NCBI GenBank assembly: GCA_905221605.1
Contig: CAJNDS010000768.1
Span: forward strand, 615,793 to 679,792
Length of the DNA: 64,000 nucleotides
Direction of reading: 5' to 3'
From: Symbiodinium natans
Lineage: Eukaryota; Sar; Dinophyceae; Suessiales; Symbiodiniaceae
Shown here: positions 62,771 through 64,000 of the stretch, one piece after another
Numbering within the stretch: position 1 is the stretch's first letter
How the letters are laid out: every line of letters begins with the position of its first letter
Program-made: the position numbers and the translations under genes
The notes under the pieces: model-generated
Told to the model about the DNA's origin: nothing
Database searches by the model: none
The model's input: only the letters and a program-made list of their open reading frames with translations

Positions 62771-62866
62771 TCAGAAATGCTGCAGAGCTGCAATGCCGGC
62801 TCCATCAAAGAAGAGCTCACGCTCGCCGATGATGATGGAGGTGTGGTATGCTGTGAAGCCGACGAC
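62771..62866 (-). CDS. possible PPPDE-type exon
   Basis: Acceptor GCTGACAG (62868-62867), then VVGFTAYHTSIIIGERELFF and DGAGIAAL. Tyr-His-Thr-Ser followed by a strand, then a Glu-x-x-Phe-Phe-x-x-x-Gly-Ile segment resembles the catalytic-His region of PPPDE (DeSI-like) cysteine proteases, where YHxxV/I and a later FG/GI are usual. The paired Cys would be on a later exon. The plus strand is also open here (62729-63151), so this is tentative. Confidence 0.36.
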   Translation of the reverse strand, partial: VVGFTAYHTSIIIGERELFFDGAGIAALQHF

Positions 62867-63184
62867 CTGTCAGCCATCGCTGGTCGAGAGGCCCTCCAAA
62901 CTCACATTTCGCCGTCATTGCTTCGAAAACAAACATTTGGGATGGTTGGGGTGCCAGAAATTATCCGCCGGAACAGCAAAGGGCAGTTTGGGGGCTTCGT
63001 TGGGATGCCAACAACGGTGCACGCCAGCGACCTGAATCCCAAAACCCAGGCCGAAACCCACCCGCCCAGGGGCCTGTGGTTTTGGGCTTGTAAGTTTAGA
63101 GCTCTACATGCTATAGTTGGAGCTCATCACATGTTATGGGTTTATAGCTAACTGCTAGCATCCATTCTCGTTTTGCTATCAACC

Positions 63185-63196
63185 CCCCCCCCCCCC
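63185..63196 (+). repeat. poly-C run
   Basis: Run of C interrupting a minus-strand frame; a 20 bp TA run follows at 63377-63397. Confidence 0.85.
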
Positions 63197-63499
63197 ACCC
63201 CATAGCCGCCTGAAACAGCGGCGTCGCGGCCAAAGCCACGCGCCGCCCATCGTCGGCATGGTGCCAATCCCTCAGGGCCAGGCTGCGGATTGGCGTAGGA
63301 TCTCGTACGGGTTCTTAACAAGGGAATTCTGGGAATCAGTGCCCTATCTAATCTCATCCAGGGCGTGTGTATACATGTATATATATATATATATATGGCC
63401 AGATGGGGACTCTTGAGCCTGATTCGGAGGCCTTGAAGCAACGGAAAGAGTGCGAGCCGGAAAGGACAAGAAACAAAGTATGTGCGTTTTCTTCGCACA

Positions 63500-64000
63500 T
63501 GGACTTCTCTAGTCTAAGTCGAGATAGGAGATTTTAGGGGGCCTCCATCCCCCCACAGCTACAGGCTTGACGGATGTCGGGCTTACTTTTTCCGATGCTT
63601 TTCGGGCGTTGGTGTTGCGTTCGGAGACTTGACTTAGGCTTCAGGGATTGGCATAGTCACAGTGCAGTCTCAGCGGAAACAACTGGCAGCGGCAGGCAGC
63701 TACAGTAAGAGTCACCGGTCACGTGTCGCCGTGACCGTTGCTGCAGATTCGTTGGGCGGATGCCTGCTTGGCACGCAACATGCGAGAGGCTGCCGTTGGG
63801 CAAGCGACTGGCCCATGACACGTTGAGGTGGAAGGCGTGCTTAGCATGCAGGACTCAGGGTTAAGATCTCGTTCAGGTGGATGTCAGCTCAGGTGGTCGC
63901 AATATGGATGAGGGTCGGCGGGTCGGTTGGTCTTTCTGACAGTTGGCCGTGCCTACACCCTTATCAGCAAGACACCGTAGCTTCTTGCAGCCAAACGCCG
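63500..64000. other. unique sequence without supported features
   Basis: No telomere-type array, palindromic element or long open frame is seen in the last 500 bp, unlike the rest of the window. Confidence 0.6.

Noticed and set aside
1-64000. Dinoflagellate spliced-leader (SL) gene or retroposed SL relics
   Set aside because: I looked for the conserved TTTTGGCTCAAG end and did not find it on either strand, though a by-eye search can miss diverged copies.
1-64000. A true chromosome end or subtelomere
   Set aside because: Arrays are short, face both directions and occur throughout, with exons between; no terminal uninterrupted array is present.

Overview
The window looks like nuclear DNA of a dinoflagellate or close relative. 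(1) One gene on the minus strand can be followed through eight exons (50625-55034). Its introns are GT-AG (4), GA-AG (2) and GC-AG (1), the relaxed donor use known from dinoflagellate nuclei. (2) Its product matches, from memory, a membrane protein family common in dinoflagellate gene sets. (3) Plant-type telomere repeats (TTTAGGG/CCCTAAA) are scattered through the whole window as more than 70 short interstitial arrays. (4) There are many short (about 80-240 bp) near-palindromic elements of at least ten families, several flanked by 4-8 bp target-site duplications, the structure of introner elements. I see no prokaryotic operon, rRNA, tRNA, CRISPR array or virus, and no dinoflagellate spliced-leader sequence.

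Layout: 0-5.3 kb is dense in palindromic elements. 5.5-6.2 kb holds two exons resembling the N-terminal part of an XPG/FEN-type nuclease (minus). 7-15 kb holds candidate exons and two copies of one element family, and a single EF-hand exon lies at 15.4 kb. 16.5-17.0 kb is a perfect 180 bp tandem duplication between telomere arrays. 17-33 kb is a mixture of candidate exons, microsatellites (including a CAG tract) and telomere arrays, some of variant sequence. 33-38 kb has three open frames interrupted by duplication-flanked elements. A 100 bp assembly gap lies at 43901-44000, next to a kinase-like exon at 44.8 kb. 45.6-46.7 kb is a very large microsatellite plus a poly-G tract. 50.6-55.0 kb is the best gene. 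55-62 kb has further element-interrupted frames, and 62.8 kb has a possible PPPDE-type exon. The last 500 bp lacks arrays and elements.

How it fits together: exons are 45-340 bp and introns 100-780 bp. The telomere-like arrays and palindromic elements sit largely inside introns or between exons. Many open stretches of 25-60 codons are reported as candidate exons at low confidence: at this base composition such stretches arise often by chance and both strands can look open. Only exons with a recognised motif, or several phase-consistent junctions, are given higher confidence. All family names come from recognition by eye; no search was run.
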